Assembly: GCA_028871055.1 (NCBI GenBank) | Contig: JAGWON010000004.1 | Location: 109,902 to 173,901, forward strand | Length of the DNA stretch: 64,000 bases | DNA from: Alphaproteobacteria bacterium | GTDB taxonomy: Bacteria; Pseudomonadota; Alphaproteobacteria; ATCC43930; CGMCC-115725 | Direction of reading: 5' to 3' | In this document: in pieces, positions 19,016 through 27,777 of the stretch | Layout of the letters: each line of letters opens with the position of its first letter | Numbering within the stretch: position 1 is the first letter of the stretch | Notes under the pieces: generated by a model | Database searches by the model: none | Seen by the model: the letters and a program-made list of their open reading frames with translations, nothing else | What the model was told of the DNA's origin: nothing | Translations under genes and position numbers: made by a program

Positions 19016-19459
19016 ATGAGCAACGAGGTCTCCGTATCCGTCACGCGCCAGGACAAGTATCGCTTCCTGGTCGATTTCGGCTCCGGCCTGACGCCGACGA
19101 TGGCGGATGAGCCGCCGCCGCTGGGCGACGGCGCCGGTCCATCGCCGTCGCATCTCCTCGCCGCTGCAGTGGCGAATTGCCTGTCCGCCAGCCTGGTTTT
19201 CGCCAACGCCAAGTTCAAGGAAGACCCCGGCGCGTTGACGGCGACGGCGACCTGCGAGATCGGCCGGAACGAGCGCAACCGCCTGCGGGTCACCGGCATC
19301 AAGGTCACGATCACGCTCCGCGCACCGCCGGAAGGGCTCGCCCATCTCGATCGGGCGCTGGCGCAGTTCGAGGATTTTTGCACCGTTTCGCAAAGCGTGC
19401 GAACCGGCATACCGCTCACAGTGACGGTCAAGGCGGCGGACGGCCGCGTCGTCAAGTAG
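19016..19459 (+). CDS. OsmC family protein
   Basis: A 147-residue OsmC/Ohr-fold protein. Two redox Cys are visible: 'VANCLSASL' and 'FCTVSQSVRTGI', the family pattern for peroxidatic and resolving Cys. Such proteins reduce organic hydroperoxides or, in some cases, persulfides. It follows dsrE-like by 65 bases and its end overlaps the convergent amidotransferase gene by eight bases. Its place with DsrE favours a sulfur or thiol role. Confidence 0.88.
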   Translation: MSNEVSVSVTRQDKYRFLVDFGSGLTPTMADEPPPLGDGAGPSPSHLLAAAVANCLSASLVFANAKFKEDPGALTATATCEIGRNERNRLRVTGIKVTITLRAPPEGLAHLDRALAQFEDFCTVSQSVRTGIPLTVTVKAADGRVVK

Positions 19460-20288
19460 CCGTCACGCGGCGGCGCGTTTCGCCGCTGTCCGCGCACCAC
19501 ATTTCGCCGGCGGCAACGGCGACCACCTCGCCCTCGGCAAGCGGCGTCCACGCGTCCGCGGTCAGCGGAACGCTGGCAACCAGCGTCAAGGTCTGGGGCG
19601 GCGACCACGCGCCGATCGTCACACCGGCGTCCGGCAGCGCGTCGCGATCGACGGCGCAGCTTCGCGTCAAGCGGAACAATCCAGGCGGCGCGATCGAGCC
19701 GTCAGCCTGTACGCGGCGGTCGCCGTGCGCAAACAGGATGTCGCCATCGGCGTAGAGAAAATTCGCCGGCCCGCTTTCGCCCAGGCGCGCTGCAAACCGT
19801 CGGACCACCGCGAGGCGGGCGGCGAGCGCTGGCACACCGGATGCCCAGAGTGGCGCCATCCGTGCCAGCAGAAGACAGAACGCCAGCTCGGAATCCGTCT
19901 CGCCGACGGGCCGAAAGCGCAAGCGGCGGCCCTTCGTTTCGTTTTCGATGCCGGGCAGGTGGCCATTATGAGCGAAGGCGTGGATGCGGCCGCCGAGTTC
20001 GCGGATGAACGGCTGGGTATTGCGCAGCGCAACCGCGCCGTGCGTCGCGTGCCGGATATGCGAAAGAACCAGCGGGCTCGGCAAGCGGCTGCACTCGATG
20101 AAGCGGAGCCATTCGCTGTTGCCGGCCGGTGTCGGCTCCTTGAACAGCCGCACGTCGCCGTCGTCGTAGACGACGAGGCCCCACCCGTCGACGTTGCGAC
20201 CCGGCGGCGAGCCGTGCCGCGCGAACACGTCGAGCGACAGGTTGACCGTCGTCGGAAGCCGGCTCGACATCGCGAAGAGTTCGCACAT
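19452..20288 (-). CDS. Class II glutamine amidotransferase (YafJ/EgtC-like)
   Basis: A 278-residue Ntn-type hydrolase. C2, directly after the initiator Met in 'MCELFAMSS', is the nucleophile. Also present are 'NVDGWGLVVYDDG', 'LSHIRHATHG' and 'FAHNGHLPG', all glutaminase-domain motifs. No synthase domain is attached, so its ammonia acceptor is unknown; relatives include EgtC (gamma-glutamyl hydrolysis in ergothioneine synthesis). It overlaps the OsmC gene end to end. Confidence 0.9.
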   Translation of the reverse strand: MCELFAMSSRLPTTVNLSLDVFARHGSPPGRNVDGWGLVVYDDGDVRLFKEPTPAGNSEWLRFIECSRLPSPLVLSHIRHATHGAVALRNTQPFIRELGGRIHAFAHNGHLPGIENETKGRRLRFRPVGETDSELAFCLLLARMAPLWASGVPALAARLAVVRRFAARLGESGPANFLYADGDILFAHGDRRVQADGSIAPPGLFRLTRSCAVDRDALPDAGVTIGAWSPPQTLTLVASVPLTADAWTPLAEGEVVAVAAGEMWCADSGETRRRVTAT

Positions 20289-20359
20289 TCGGTTACCGTG
20301 GATGCCTGACGGTTTCGCGCGGCGCTATCGACGCTACGATCCGCCGTCCAGCGGCCGTC

Positions 20360-20554
20360 TCAGGTCTTGACGCCGAGGATCGAGTAAACCGGGCACCATC
20401 GGAACATCGCGGTCAGCAGCGGAATGAAGCCGATGAGACCAATCCAGCGCGCGTTGTCTTTGAGCAGGACGACGAGAGACAAGAATGCCAGGCCGACCAC
20501 GAACCGCGCGGCGCGATCGAACGCGCCAATGTTCGCCTCCAACGCAACCTCCAT
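20360..20554 (-). CDS. DUF2892 (YgaP-type transmembrane) protein
   Basis: A 64-residue protein with two short transmembrane helices: 'FVVGLAFLSLVVLL' and 'IGLIGFIPLLTAMF'. 'ANIGAFDRAARFVVG' and the final 'CPVYSILGV' are typical of DUF2892, a domain often found as the membrane tail of rhodaneses such as YgaP. ATG 20554 or 20563 could be the start. A perfect Fnr box lies about 50 bases upstream. A second DUF2892 gene occurs in the sulfide island at 33675. Confidence 0.85.
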   Translation of the reverse strand: MEVALEANIGAFDRAARFVVGLAFLSLVVLLKDNARWIGLIGFIPLLTAMFRWCPVYSILGVKT

Positions 20555-20603
20555 GAAAACCATATCGAGCCGCCGATACTTTCCCGGAAGCGCGGTGCTG
20601 CCA

Positions 20604-20617
20604 TTGATCTGGATCAA
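20604..20617 (-). promoter_or_regulatory. Fnr box upstream of the DUF2892 gene
   Basis: TTGAT-CTGG-ATCAA is a perfect dyad for Fnr-type regulators. Binding at -41.5 on the minus strand would start transcription near 20569, just before the DUF2892 start. Confidence 0.6.
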
Positions 20618-20653
20618 GCGGGTGTCGCGCCGCGCGGCCGGCTGCCGAAGGAG

Positions 20654-21652
20654 TCAGATCGCGTCGACCGTGCGCAGCGCCCGCAAGGTCGCGCCGAGAC
20701 CGGTTTCGAGATCGGTCGCCGCCATGAAACCGAGGCCGCGGGCGGCGCATGTCGGATCGCCGACCGAATGTCGCACGTCGCTGGGACGCGCGGGCAGGAA
20801 GGCGATCTCCGGTTCCACCGCGACGAGCCGCGCCGCCAGTCGTGCCAGCGCGAGCACCGATACGCCGCGTCCCGTGCACACGTTGAAGATCTCGGCGTCA
20901 GCGGCCGCACGCCCCATCGCCGCCAGCAAGGCCGCCACGGCATCGCGCACGAACACGAAATCGCGCACGTGGCCGCCGTCGCCGAAGATCGAGACCGGCC
21001 GCCCCGCCGCGAGCCGCGCGAGAAAGCTGGGGACGACGCCCGGATAGGCGCAATCGGCGGGCTGGCGCGGACCGAACACGTTGAAGAGCCGCAAGCCCAC
21101 GGTCGGAATGCCGTGCGCCGCGTGGGCGATGCGGGCGTGCAGCTCGCACCCGGCTTTGTCGGCGCCGCAGATGGACAGAGGCTGCGGCGGCAATGCCTCG
21201 CCCAGCGGCACCGCGCCGCGATTGCCGTAGATCGCAGACGACGACGCATAGACGACGGGTACCGGCCTGCCGGGCTGCGCACGGCGCGCGGCATCGAAGA
21301 CGTTAATCGTGCCGGTCAGGTTGGTGCGGTGCGCTTCGAGCCAGCGGCTCTGGCATTCGACGACCGACGGCACCGCCGCAAGGTGAAAGCAGCCGTCGAC
21401 GTCCTGGATCGCCCGCCGCAGCGCCATCGGATCGGCGACGTCGCCCTCGATGAATTCGACACCGCGCTGCAGGTTCTCGCGCCGCCCGTGCGACAGATCG
21501 TCGAACACGCGCACGGTATCGCCACGCGCCGTCAGCGCCTCGACGAGATGCGAACCGATGAATCCGCAACCGCCGGTGACAAGATAGAGCCGGCGCGTAT
21601 GCGGCACGGCAGCGGCGCGCAACAGCTCGGGCGCGGAATATCCGTCGAGCAT
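20654..21652 (-). CDS. NAD-dependent epimerase/dehydratase with Cys in place of the catalytic Tyr
   Basis: A 332-residue extended short-chain dehydrogenase of the nucleotide-sugar epimerase type. The NAD loop is 'VTGGCGFIGSHLVEAL'. The family goes on with 'DLSHGRRENL', 'FHLAAVPSV', 'YASSSAIYG', and 'RLFNVFGPRQ'. The YxxxK motif reads 'SICGADKAG': C162 stands where Tyr is expected and K166 is kept. The enzyme may therefore be altered or inactive. It likely belongs with the polysaccharide genes; the closest relatives act on UDP-glucose or UDP-GlcNAc. Confidence 0.88.
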   Translation of the reverse strand: MLDGYSAPELLRAAAVPHTRRLYLVTGGCGFIGSHLVEALTARGDTVRVFDDLSHGRRENLQRGVEFIEGDVADPMALRRAIQDVDGCFHLAAVPSVVECQSRWLEAHRTNLTGTINVFDAARRAQPGRPVPVVYASSSAIYGNRGAVPLGEALPPQPLSICGADKAGCELHARIAHAAHGIPTVGLRLFNVFGPRQPADCAYPGVVPSFLARLAAGRPVSIFGDGGHVRDFVFVRDAVAALLAAMGRAAADAEIFNVCTGRGVSVLALARLAARLVAVEPEIAFLPARPSDVRHSVGDPTCAARGLGFMAATDLETGLGATLRALRTVDAI

Positions 21653-21803
21653 CGTCCGAAACCCCGCGGTGACGCCGCCGCATGGTTAACGAGGCGCGGC
21701 GAACGCTCGACAATTTGTAGCATTCTCGGCAAATGCTTTCAGCAGCGAGGTACGGTTAATATGCGAAATTCTTTGCCTGCCGAACGCAGCGCGTGCGGAG
21801 AGT

Positions 21804-21971
21804 TCAGTAGTTAACGACGATGCTGTTGAAGAGATTCTCGACGCCGGTGCCGGTGGCCGTGATGGCCACGACGATCACGACGGCGATCAGCCCGGCGACG
21901 AGAGCGTATTCCACCGCCGTCGTGCCGCGCGCGTCGCGCACCGCCAATCCGAAGAGATCGAGTACAGCCAT
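21804..21971 (-). CDS. Flp/Fap-type pilin
   Basis: A 55-residue class IVb pilin-like peptide. After 'MAVLDLFGLAVRDARG' comes 'TTAVEYALVAGLIAVVIVV' (key: the E of 'AVEYAL' that follows the prepilin cleavage region). The ending 'VENLFNSIVVNY' is also typical. No prepilin peptidase or tad secretion genes are in the window, so this is an orphan copy or a second pilin. AT-rich sequence lies upstream. Confidence 0.88.
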   Translation of the reverse strand: MAVLDLFGLAVRDARGTTAVEYALVAGLIAVVIVVAITATGTGVENLFNSIVVNY

Positions 21972-22042
21972 CTCCCGTGAATTAGGCCGATCGTATCCGC
22001 CGCCGTGTTAACTCGACCTTAAGGCGGCGGTTTGGTTAACGC

Positions 22043-23167
22043 TCACTCCGCCGCGGCGGCGGTTTGCGGCCGCACGATCCGGGCGCCGGGCCAGGTATCC
22101 CGGGTGGCGCGCTGGTATTGCGGCGGCGCCGGGGTCGGCTCGCTGAGCGCCTCGGCCGCATGCCAGCCCCAGCGCGGATCGTCGAGGAAGCCGCGGGCGA
22201 GCGCCACCATGTCCGCCTGTCCGTCGGCGACGATCGTTTCCGCCTGATGCGGCGTGAGGATCATGCCGATGGCGCGGGTCGCGATGCCCGCCTCGCGCCG
22301 GACCTTGGCGGCGAACTCGACCATGTAGCCGGGCGCCACCGGAATCTTGGCGGCGGCGACGTTGCCGCCGCCCGAGCAGCACAGGTAATCGACGCCGCGT
22401 GCCTTGAGAGCGCGCGCGTAGACCACGGCATCGTCCGGAGTGAGTCCGCCCGCGGTCCATTCGTCGCAGCTGATCCGCATGCCCAGCGGCTTGTCCTCCG
22501 GCCAGACGGCGCGGACCGCCTCCACGACGCGTAGCGGAAAGCGCATGCGGCTCTCGGCGCTGCCGCCCCACTTGTCCGTCCGCTGGTTCGACAGCGGCGA
22601 CTGGAACTGGTGCAGCAGGTAGCCATGTGCGCCGTGGAGCTCGACCAGATCGACGCCGATGCGCGCGGCGCGCTTCGTCGCGGCAGCGAAGGCGGCGACG
22701 ATGCGTTCCATGTCGGCCTCGCTCAGTTCCTTCGGCGCGGGCCAACCCTGGGCGAACGGGATCGGCGACGGCGCCACCGTCTGCCACGCGCCTTCCTGCG
22801 GCTTCAGCGGCGCGCCGCCATCCCATGGCTTGTGCGACGATCCTTTGCGGCCCGCATGCGCGAGCTGAATGCCGATTGCCGCACCGCCCCAGCGCTTTGC
22901 GGATTGCACGACGCGCTTCAATCCGGCTTCGCAGGCGTCTGAGTAGAGTCCGAGGCAACCGGGCGTGATGCGGCCGATTGGCTCGACGTCGGTCATCTCG
23001 ATCATCACCAAGCCAGCGCCCGATACCGCCATGGTCGGCAGATGCGCCATGTGCCAGTCGGAGGCGACGCCGTCATCGGCGCTGTATTGGCACATCGGCG
23101 ACACGACGATGCGGTTCTTGAGCGCGACGGTGCGCAGCTTGAACGGCGAGAACAGCTTGCTGGTCAT
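22043..23167 (-). CDS. NADH:flavin oxidoreductase, old yellow enzyme family (YqjM-like)
   Basis: A 374-residue FMN-binding TIM barrel that reduces activated C=C bonds with NAD(P)H. Motifs: 'NRIVVSPMCQYSADDG', with the Cys typical of the YqjM class; 'GIQLAHAGRKGS'; 'VELHGAHGYLLHQFQSP', with the His pair that binds substrate carbonyl; and 'LARGFLDDPRWGWHAA'. ATG 23167 is preceded by AAGGTG. It stands alone. Confidence 0.92.
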   Translation of the reverse strand: MTSKLFSPFKLRTVALKNRIVVSPMCQYSADDGVASDWHMAHLPTMAVSGAGLVMIEMTDVEPIGRITPGCLGLYSDACEAGLKRVVQSAKRWGGAAIGIQLAHAGRKGSSHKPWDGGAPLKPQEGAWQTVAPSPIPFAQGWPAPKELSEADMERIVAAFAAATKRAARIGVDLVELHGAHGYLLHQFQSPLSNQRTDKWGGSAESRMRFPLRVVEAVRAVWPEDKPLGMRISCDEWTAGGLTPDDAVVYARALKARGVDYLCCSGGGNVAAAKIPVAPGYMVEFAAKVRREAGIATRAIGMILTPHQAETIVADGQADMVALARGFLDDPRWGWHAAEALSEPTPAPPQYQRATRDTWPGARIVRPQTAAAAE

Positions 23168-23505
23168 CGCGCGACACCTTTCATTCAACATTCATCCGGA
23201 TCGGGAATGGCGCAGGACACACCGAGCGGCCGTCGTCGCAAGCGAAATATGGGCGCTGCCATCGCCGCGATTAATCGCGCGCGGCCGCATGGCCCGTGCC
23301 GCACGGCAGAACAATTGGCGCTCGACATGAATCGCCCCGCCTGCGCTGTGGAGGAAAGGGGTGCAGGCGGGGCGGACCCAGGGGTTTATGCCCGCTAAGG
23401 GGGGTCGAAGCGGGCCGGCGGTTTTGCGACCGCCGAAGGTCATTTGGGTCCATGCTCCAACGCCGGCCAAGTTAAATCCCGTTCATCTTAAACGCCGCGA
23501 AACGC
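23168..23505. other. 338-base gap with a perfect 12-bp hairpin
   Basis: No convincing gene. CGCCCCGCCTGC (23333-23344) and GCAGGCGGGGCG (23363-23374) pair perfectly around an 18-base loop that contains a purine-rich GGAGGAAAGGGG run. There is no T tract on either strand. On the minus strand it lies downstream of coaD and might limit 3' decay or end that transcript. Confidence 0.5.
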
Positions 23506-24042
23506 CTAGCGATTCGCCTTGTTCCGGCGCGCGCGTTCGCCGTCGAACTTCGCGGCGATTCGTTTGGCGACGCGCGCGCTGACGAACGGCGTGACGTCGC
23601 CGCCGAGCATGCCGATCTCCTTGACGAAGCGCGAGGAGATGAACTGGAAGCGATCCGACGCCATCAAGAACAGAGTCTCGACGTTCGAGTTGATGCGGCT
23701 GTTCATGCCCGCCATCTGGAATTCGTATTCGAAATCCGAAACCGCGCGCAGGCCGCGGATGATGACCGAGGCGCCGTTGTCGATGGCGAACTGCATCAGG
23801 AGCGTATCGAACGGCTTGACTGTGATGCGCTTCCGCGCATCCGGAGGAAGATGTTCGATCTCGGCCTTGACGATGGCGACGCGCTCATCGGTCGAGAACA
23901 GCGGCCCTTTGCCCGCGTTGCGTGCGACGCCAACCACCAAGTGGTCGACCACCTTGGTCGCCCGCAGGATCACGTCGCTGTGGCCGTTGGTGATCGGATC
24001 GAAAGTCCCCGGATAAACGCCGACACGCGAAGCGCTCATCAT
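23506..24042 (-). CDS. coaD: Phosphopantetheine adenylyltransferase CoaD
   Basis: A 178-residue nucleotidyltransferase for the fourth step of coenzyme A synthesis: 4'-phosphopantetheine + ATP to dephospho-CoA. The motif '[13 protein letters not shown]' holds the T/HxGH-type ATP site. Further signature residues are '[19 protein letters not shown]' (quoted in part) and '[10 protein letters not shown]', corresponding to ISSTxxR. Length is slightly above the usual 160. Two adjacent ATGs at 24042 and 24039 overlap the gyrA stop (ATGATGA), so coaD is translated in an operon with gyrA. Confidence 0.95.
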   Translation of the reverse strand: MMSASRVGVYPGTFDPITNGHSDVILRATKVVDHLVVGVARNAGKGPLFSTDERVAIVKAEIEHLPPDARKRITVKPFDTLLMQFAIDNGASVIIRGLRAVSDFEYEFQMAGMNSRINSNVETLFLMASDRFQFISSRFVKEIGMLGGDVTPFVSARVAKRIAAKFDGERARRNKANR

Positions 24043-26771
24043 TTCCCCCCTGACTCTCCATCGCCGTTCTCGCCGGCCTCGGCCAAGTGCGCCACCGACA
24101 CGACGCGGGCGCCCTCACCGAGCGTGAATACCCGCACGCCGCCGCTGCCGCGCCGCCGGATGCTGATATCCTCGACCGGCGTGCGGATCACGGTGCCTTC
24201 GTTGGTAACCAGCATGAGCTGGTCTTGATCGCGCACCGGAAAGACCGCGACCGTGGGGCCCTGGCCGCGGCTCGGCTTCATGTTCTCGATGCCCTGCCCG
24301 CCGCGGCCGGTGATGCGGTAATCGTAGGCGGAACAGCGCTTGCCGAAGCCCTTCTCGGTGACCGTAAGCAGGAATTCCTCGCGCACCGCCATCGCGCCGA
24401 ATTGCTCCTCGGTGATGGTCGCGGCGACGGCCTCTTCGTCATCGGCGTCCTCGGCCTCCTCCTCGCCGTGGCGGCGTCGGTTCGCCTCCTTGATGTAGGC
24501 GTAGCGGAGTTCGGACTCGACGTCCTCGTGACGCAGGATGGACATCGAAAAGACCTGGTCGCCCTTGGCGAGCTTGATGCCGCGCACGCCGACCGAGCCG
24601 CGGCCGGAGAATACGCGCACGTCCTCGGCCGGGAAGCGGATGACCTTGCCGTTGCGCGTCGCCAGCAGAACATCGTCCGAAGCGGTGCAGATCGCCGCCG
24701 CGATCAGCCGGTCGTCCTTGTCCTCGCCCTCGAACTTCATCGCGATCTTGCCGTTGGCCTTGACTTCCTCGAAGTCGCTCAGCGCGTTGCGGCGAACGTA
24801 GCCGTGCGCGGTGGCGAAGACGATGGTCTTGCCCTCGATCTCCTGCGCGGTCTCGAGCAGCGGCATGACCGTCGAAATCGATTCCGTCTCCGGCAGATTG
24901 GGCAGCAGGTTAACCATCGCCTTGCCGCGCGACTGCGGCGTGCCGACCGGCAGCGTATGCACCTTGAGCTTGTAGACCCGCCCCGACGAAGAGAAGAACA
25001 GCACCGGCGCGTGGGTCGAGGCGACGAAGACCTGGCTGACGAAATCCTCCTCGCGCACCGCCATGCCGGCGCGGCCGCGGCCGCCGCGTCGCTGCGCGCG
25101 ATACGTCGCCAGCGGCACACGCTTGATGTAGCCGGCGTGGCTCACGGTGACGACCATGTCCTCGCGCTGGATCAGGTCTTCGATGTTGGTCTCGGCTGTG
25201 GCCTCCTCGATCACGGTCTTGCGCGGCTTGGCGAACTGTTCCTTCGCCTCGCGCAACTCCTTGCGCACCACGTCGAGGAGCTTCGGCCGCGAGCCCAGGA
25301 TCTCGAGGTGGCCGCGGATCTCCTCGGTCAGGCCGCGCAGCTCCTCGGCAATTTTGTCGCGCTCAAGCCCGGTCAGGCGCTGCAGGCGCAGGTCGAGGAT
25401 GGCCTTGGCCTGGTCCTCGGAAAGCTTGTAGGTGTTATCCGCCGCGAGCCGCGAGCGGCCTTCCTCCTCGATCAGCGCGATGAGCGGCGCGACCGACACG
25501 GCCGGCCACGACCGCGCCATCAACTGGCTGCGCGCGGTCTCGGGATCCTTCGCCTTGCGGATGAGTTCGATCACCGGCTCGATGTTGGCGACGGCGACGG
25601 CGAGGCCGAGCAGCAAATGGGCGCGGCCGCGCGCCTGCCCCAGAAGATAGATCGTCCGCTTGGTGACGACTTCCTCGCGGAAGGCAACGAAAGCGGCGAT
25701 CACGTCCTTCAGGTTCATCAGCACCGGCCGCCCGCTGTCGAGCGCCAGCATGTTGATGCCGAAGGTTTCCTGCAGCGGCGTGAACTTGTAGAGCTGGTTC
25801 AGCACCACCTCGGCCATGGCATCGCGCTTGAGCTCGACGACGACACGCACACCGTGCCGATCGCTCTCGTCGCGCAGGTCACTGATGCCGTCGATCTGCT
25901 TCTCGCGCGTGAGTTCGGCGATGCGCTCGACCATCCGCGCCTTGTTCACCTGATACGGGATCTCGGTGATGACGATCGCCTCGCGGTCGCTGCGGATCTC
26001 CTCGATCGCCGCCTTGCCGCGGATCACGATCGAGCCGCGCCCGGTGCGGAAAGCATCGGCGATTCCGGCGCGACCCAGGATGATGCCCCCGGTCGGAAAA
26101 TCCGGCCCTGGCACCTTCGCCATCAGCGTCTCGATCGAGATGGCGTTGTCGTCGATATAGGCGATGCAGGCGTCGACGACCTCGCCCAGATTGTGGGTTG
26201 GGATGTTGGTCGCCATGCCCACGGCGATGCCCGAGCCGCCATTGACCAGGATGTTCGGAAAGCGCGCCGGCAGCACCTTGGGCTCCTGGCGGCTGCCGTC
26301 GTAATTGGGCTGGAAGTCGACGGTTTCCTTGTCGATGTCGTCGAGCAGCGCCTCGGCGGCGCGTGACAGCCGCGCCTCGGTGTAGCGCATGGCCGCCGGC
26401 GGATCGCCGTCCATCGAGCCGAAATTGCCCTGGCCGTCGATGAGCGGCAGGCGCATGGAGAAATCCTGCGCCATGCGCACCATCGCGTCGTAGATCGCAG
26501 TGTCGCCGTGCGGGTGATAGCCGCCCATCACGTCGCCGACGACACGCGCGGACTTGCGGAAGGGGCGGTTCCAGTCGTTGCCGCCCTCCTTCATCGCATA
26601 GAGGATGCGGCGGTGGACCGGCTTGAGCCCGTCGCGCACGTCGGGCAGCGCGCGCGCCACGATCACGCTCATCGCGTAATCGAGGTACGAGCGCTTCATC
26701 TCCTCTTCGATGGAGACCGGCGCAATGCCGCTCGGCGGCGGCGGGATCGGCGGAGTCGGGTTGACGACCAC
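24039..26771 (-). CDS. gyrA: DNA gyrase subunit A
   Basis: A 910-residue type IIA topoisomerase subunit. The quinolone region reads '[17 protein letters not shown]': T91 replaces the common Ser and D95 is kept. The DNA-cleaving Tyr is Y130 in 'AAMRYTEAR'. The GyrA box is 'QRRGGRG' in the C-terminal beta-pinwheel. The start is probably GTG 26771, giving a Pro-rich tail before '[17 protein letters not shown]'; no good Shine-Dalgarno precedes it, but a 9-codon mini-ORF ends four bases upstream. The gene overlaps coaD. Confidence 0.97.
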   Translation of the reverse strand: MVVNPTPPIPPPPSGIAPVSIEEEMKRSYLDYAMSVIVARALPDVRDGLKPVHRRILYAMKEGGNDWNRPFRKSARVVGDVMGGYHPHGDTAIYDAMVRMAQDFSMRLPLIDGQGNFGSMDGDPPAAMRYTEARLSRAAEALLDDIDKETVDFQPNYDGSRQEPKVLPARFPNILVNGGSGIAVGMATNIPTHNLGEVVDACIAYIDDNAISIETLMAKVPGPDFPTGGIILGRAGIADAFRTGRGSIVIRGKAAIEEIRSDREAIVITEIPYQVNKARMVERIAELTREKQIDGISDLRDESDRHGVRVVVELKRDAMAEVVLNQLYKFTPLQETFGINMLALDSGRPVLMNLKDVIAAFVAFREEVVTKRTIYLLGQARGRAHLLLGLAVAVANIEPVIELIRKAKDPETARSQLMARSWPAVSVAPLIALIEEEGRSRLAADNTYKLSEDQAKAILDLRLQRLTGLERDKIAEELRGLTEEIRGHLEILGSRPKLLDVVRKELREAKEQFAKPRKTVIEEATAETNIEDLIQREDMVVTVSHAGYIKRVPLATYRAQRRGGRGRAGMAVREEDFVSQVFVASTHAPVLFFSSSGRVYKLKVHTLPVGTPQSRGKAMVNLLPNLPETESISTVMPLLETAQEIEGKTIVFATAHGYVRRNALSDFEEVKANGKIAMKFEGEDKDDRLIAAAICTASDDVLLATRNGKVIRFPAEDVRVFSGRGSVGVRGIKLAKGDQVFSMSILRHEDVESELRYAYIKEANRRRHGEEEAEDADDEEAVAATITEEQFGAMAVREEFLLTVTEKGFGKRCSAYDYRITGRGGQGIENMKPSRGQGPTVAVFPVRDQDQLMLVTNEGTVIRTPVEDISIRRRGSGGVRVFTLGEGARVVSVAHLAEAGENGDGESGGK

Positions 26772-26775
26772 AGTG

Positions 26776-26805
26776 CTAGGGGCTCGTTTTCAGGCGTTTT
26801 CTCAT
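26776..26805 (-). CDS. Possible 9-residue leader peptide ahead of gyrA
   Basis: ATG (26805-26803) to TAG (26778-26776) encodes 'MRKRLKTSP'. It starts three bases after a perfect 10-bp hairpin and stops four bases before the gyrA GTG. It may couple translation into gyrA, or be chance. Too short to test by composition. Confidence 0.25.
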   Translation of the reverse strand: MRKRLKTSP

Positions 26806-26808
26806 GCA

Positions 26809-26833
26809 AACGCTGGCGAATCCCGCCAGCGTT
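26809..26833 (-). promoter_or_regulatory. Perfect 10-bp hairpin in the gyrA leader
   Basis: AACGCTGGCG (26809-26818) and CGCCAGCGTT (26824-26833) flank a 5-base loop. No T tract follows in the gyrA direction, so it is more likely a structured leader or an operator than a terminator. Confidence 0.5.
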
Positions 26834-27094
26834 GGAGCAGCGAAAATTGTACGAGATTTCAGCTTTGCGAACAACGCCGGACGGCGCTCCTGCAGTGCTC
26901 GAATCCGCAGATTCGTTGAATAATTTTTATGCTATAAAATCAATATATTATAACTTACTTTAAAAGTAATTAATGAGGAAAGTTTTGAGCCTGCTATCGA
27001 GTCGATTTTGGCGCCGTTTTGTCGCGGCGCAAAACGCGCGAATCTGGTCGCCGGCAATGGCCGTCGCCGATCGCTCCGCCCGGTCCGGATGTAG

Positions 27095-27568
27095 CTAGAA
27101 CGGGATCTCGTCGTCCAGGTCGGACCCTGCCGCCGGGGCCTTGGCCCGGCTGCGTCCGGCGGCCGCCGGCGCCGCCGGCTCATCGGCGGTGAAGCCGCCC
27201 TCGCCGCCGCCCGAGCGTGCACCGTCGAGCATGGTGAGTTCGCCGCGGTATTTCTGCAGCACGACCTCGGTGGTGTATTTCTCCTGGCCCGACTGATCGG
27301 TCCACTTGCGCGTCTGCAGCGCGCCCTCGAGAAAGACCTTGGAGCCTTTCTTCAGGTATTTCTCGATGATCTCGACCAGCCGGTCGTTGAACACCACGAC
27401 GCGGTGCCACTCGGTGCGCTCCTTGCGCTCGCCGGTGGTCTTGTCGCGCCAGGATTCCGAGGTCGCCACCGACAGGTTGGCGACGCGCGTGCCGTCGTTG
27501 GTCGAGCGGATCTCGGGATCGCGGCCGAGATTGCCGATCAGGATCACCTTGTTTACGCTTCCGGCCAT
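27095..27568 (-). CDS. ssb: Single-stranded DNA-binding protein
   Basis: A 157-residue SSB. The OB fold covers about residues 1-110: '[21 protein letters not shown]', here cited for its '[15 protein letters not shown]' core, then '[14 protein letters not shown]' and '[15 protein letters not shown]'. A Gly/Ala/Pro-rich linker leads to the acidic tip 'DLDDEIPF' that binds partner proteins. It is divergent from uvrA with a LexA box between them. Confidence 0.97.
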   Translation of the reverse strand: MAGSVNKVILIGNLGRDPEIRSTNDGTRVANLSVATSESWRDKTTGERKERTEWHRVVVFNDRLVEIIEKYLKKGSKVFLEGALQTRKWTDQSGQEKYTTEVVLQKYRGELTMLDGARSGGGEGGFTADEPAAPAAAGRSRAKAPAAGSDLDDEIPF

Positions 27569-27698
27569 GTACTGATTCCTTCCGGGGCGCGTAGGCCCTC
27601 ATCCGATTGTCCTGGCAGCGCCTTGCGGAAGCGAAGGCGCGACCCCATGTCGGCGCAGGGCCGGTTGAACCCGGTGTTCTGCACCAATCGGTACCCTA

Positions 27699-27713
27699 GA
27701 ACACAATGGGAAC
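27699..27713. promoter_or_regulatory. LexA (SOS) box between ssb and uvrA
   Basis: GAAC-ACAATGG-GAAC is an exact GAAC-N7-GAAC direct repeat (GTTC-N7-GTTC on the other strand), the LexA operator known from alphaproteobacteria. It lies 65 bases before the uvrA start and about 130 before ssb, so it may control both. Confidence 0.8.
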
Positions 27714-27777
27714 ATTGCCAAGCACGAAGCTTGTGCCGCATAGTGGTGCGTCATCTGCGACTCGGGTGCCTTCCTCC

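Larger units (their letters stand above)
26772..27094 (-). other. gyrA upstream region: AT-rich block and hairpin
   Basis: The 323 bases between ssb and gyrA contain no clear full gene. At 26920-26975 there is an unusually AT-rich block that could carry a minus-strand promoter; a TATAAT-like hexamer is readable there but no convincing -35. Nearer gyrA is a perfect hairpin (26809-26833) and a 9-codon mini-ORF (26776-26805). Confidence 0.45.

Noticed and set aside
24087..26366. Very long open frame on the strand opposite gyrA
   Set aside because: It is Arg/Leu/Asp-rich with no motif and exists only because GC-rich codons leave few stops on the other strand; gyrA is unmistakable.
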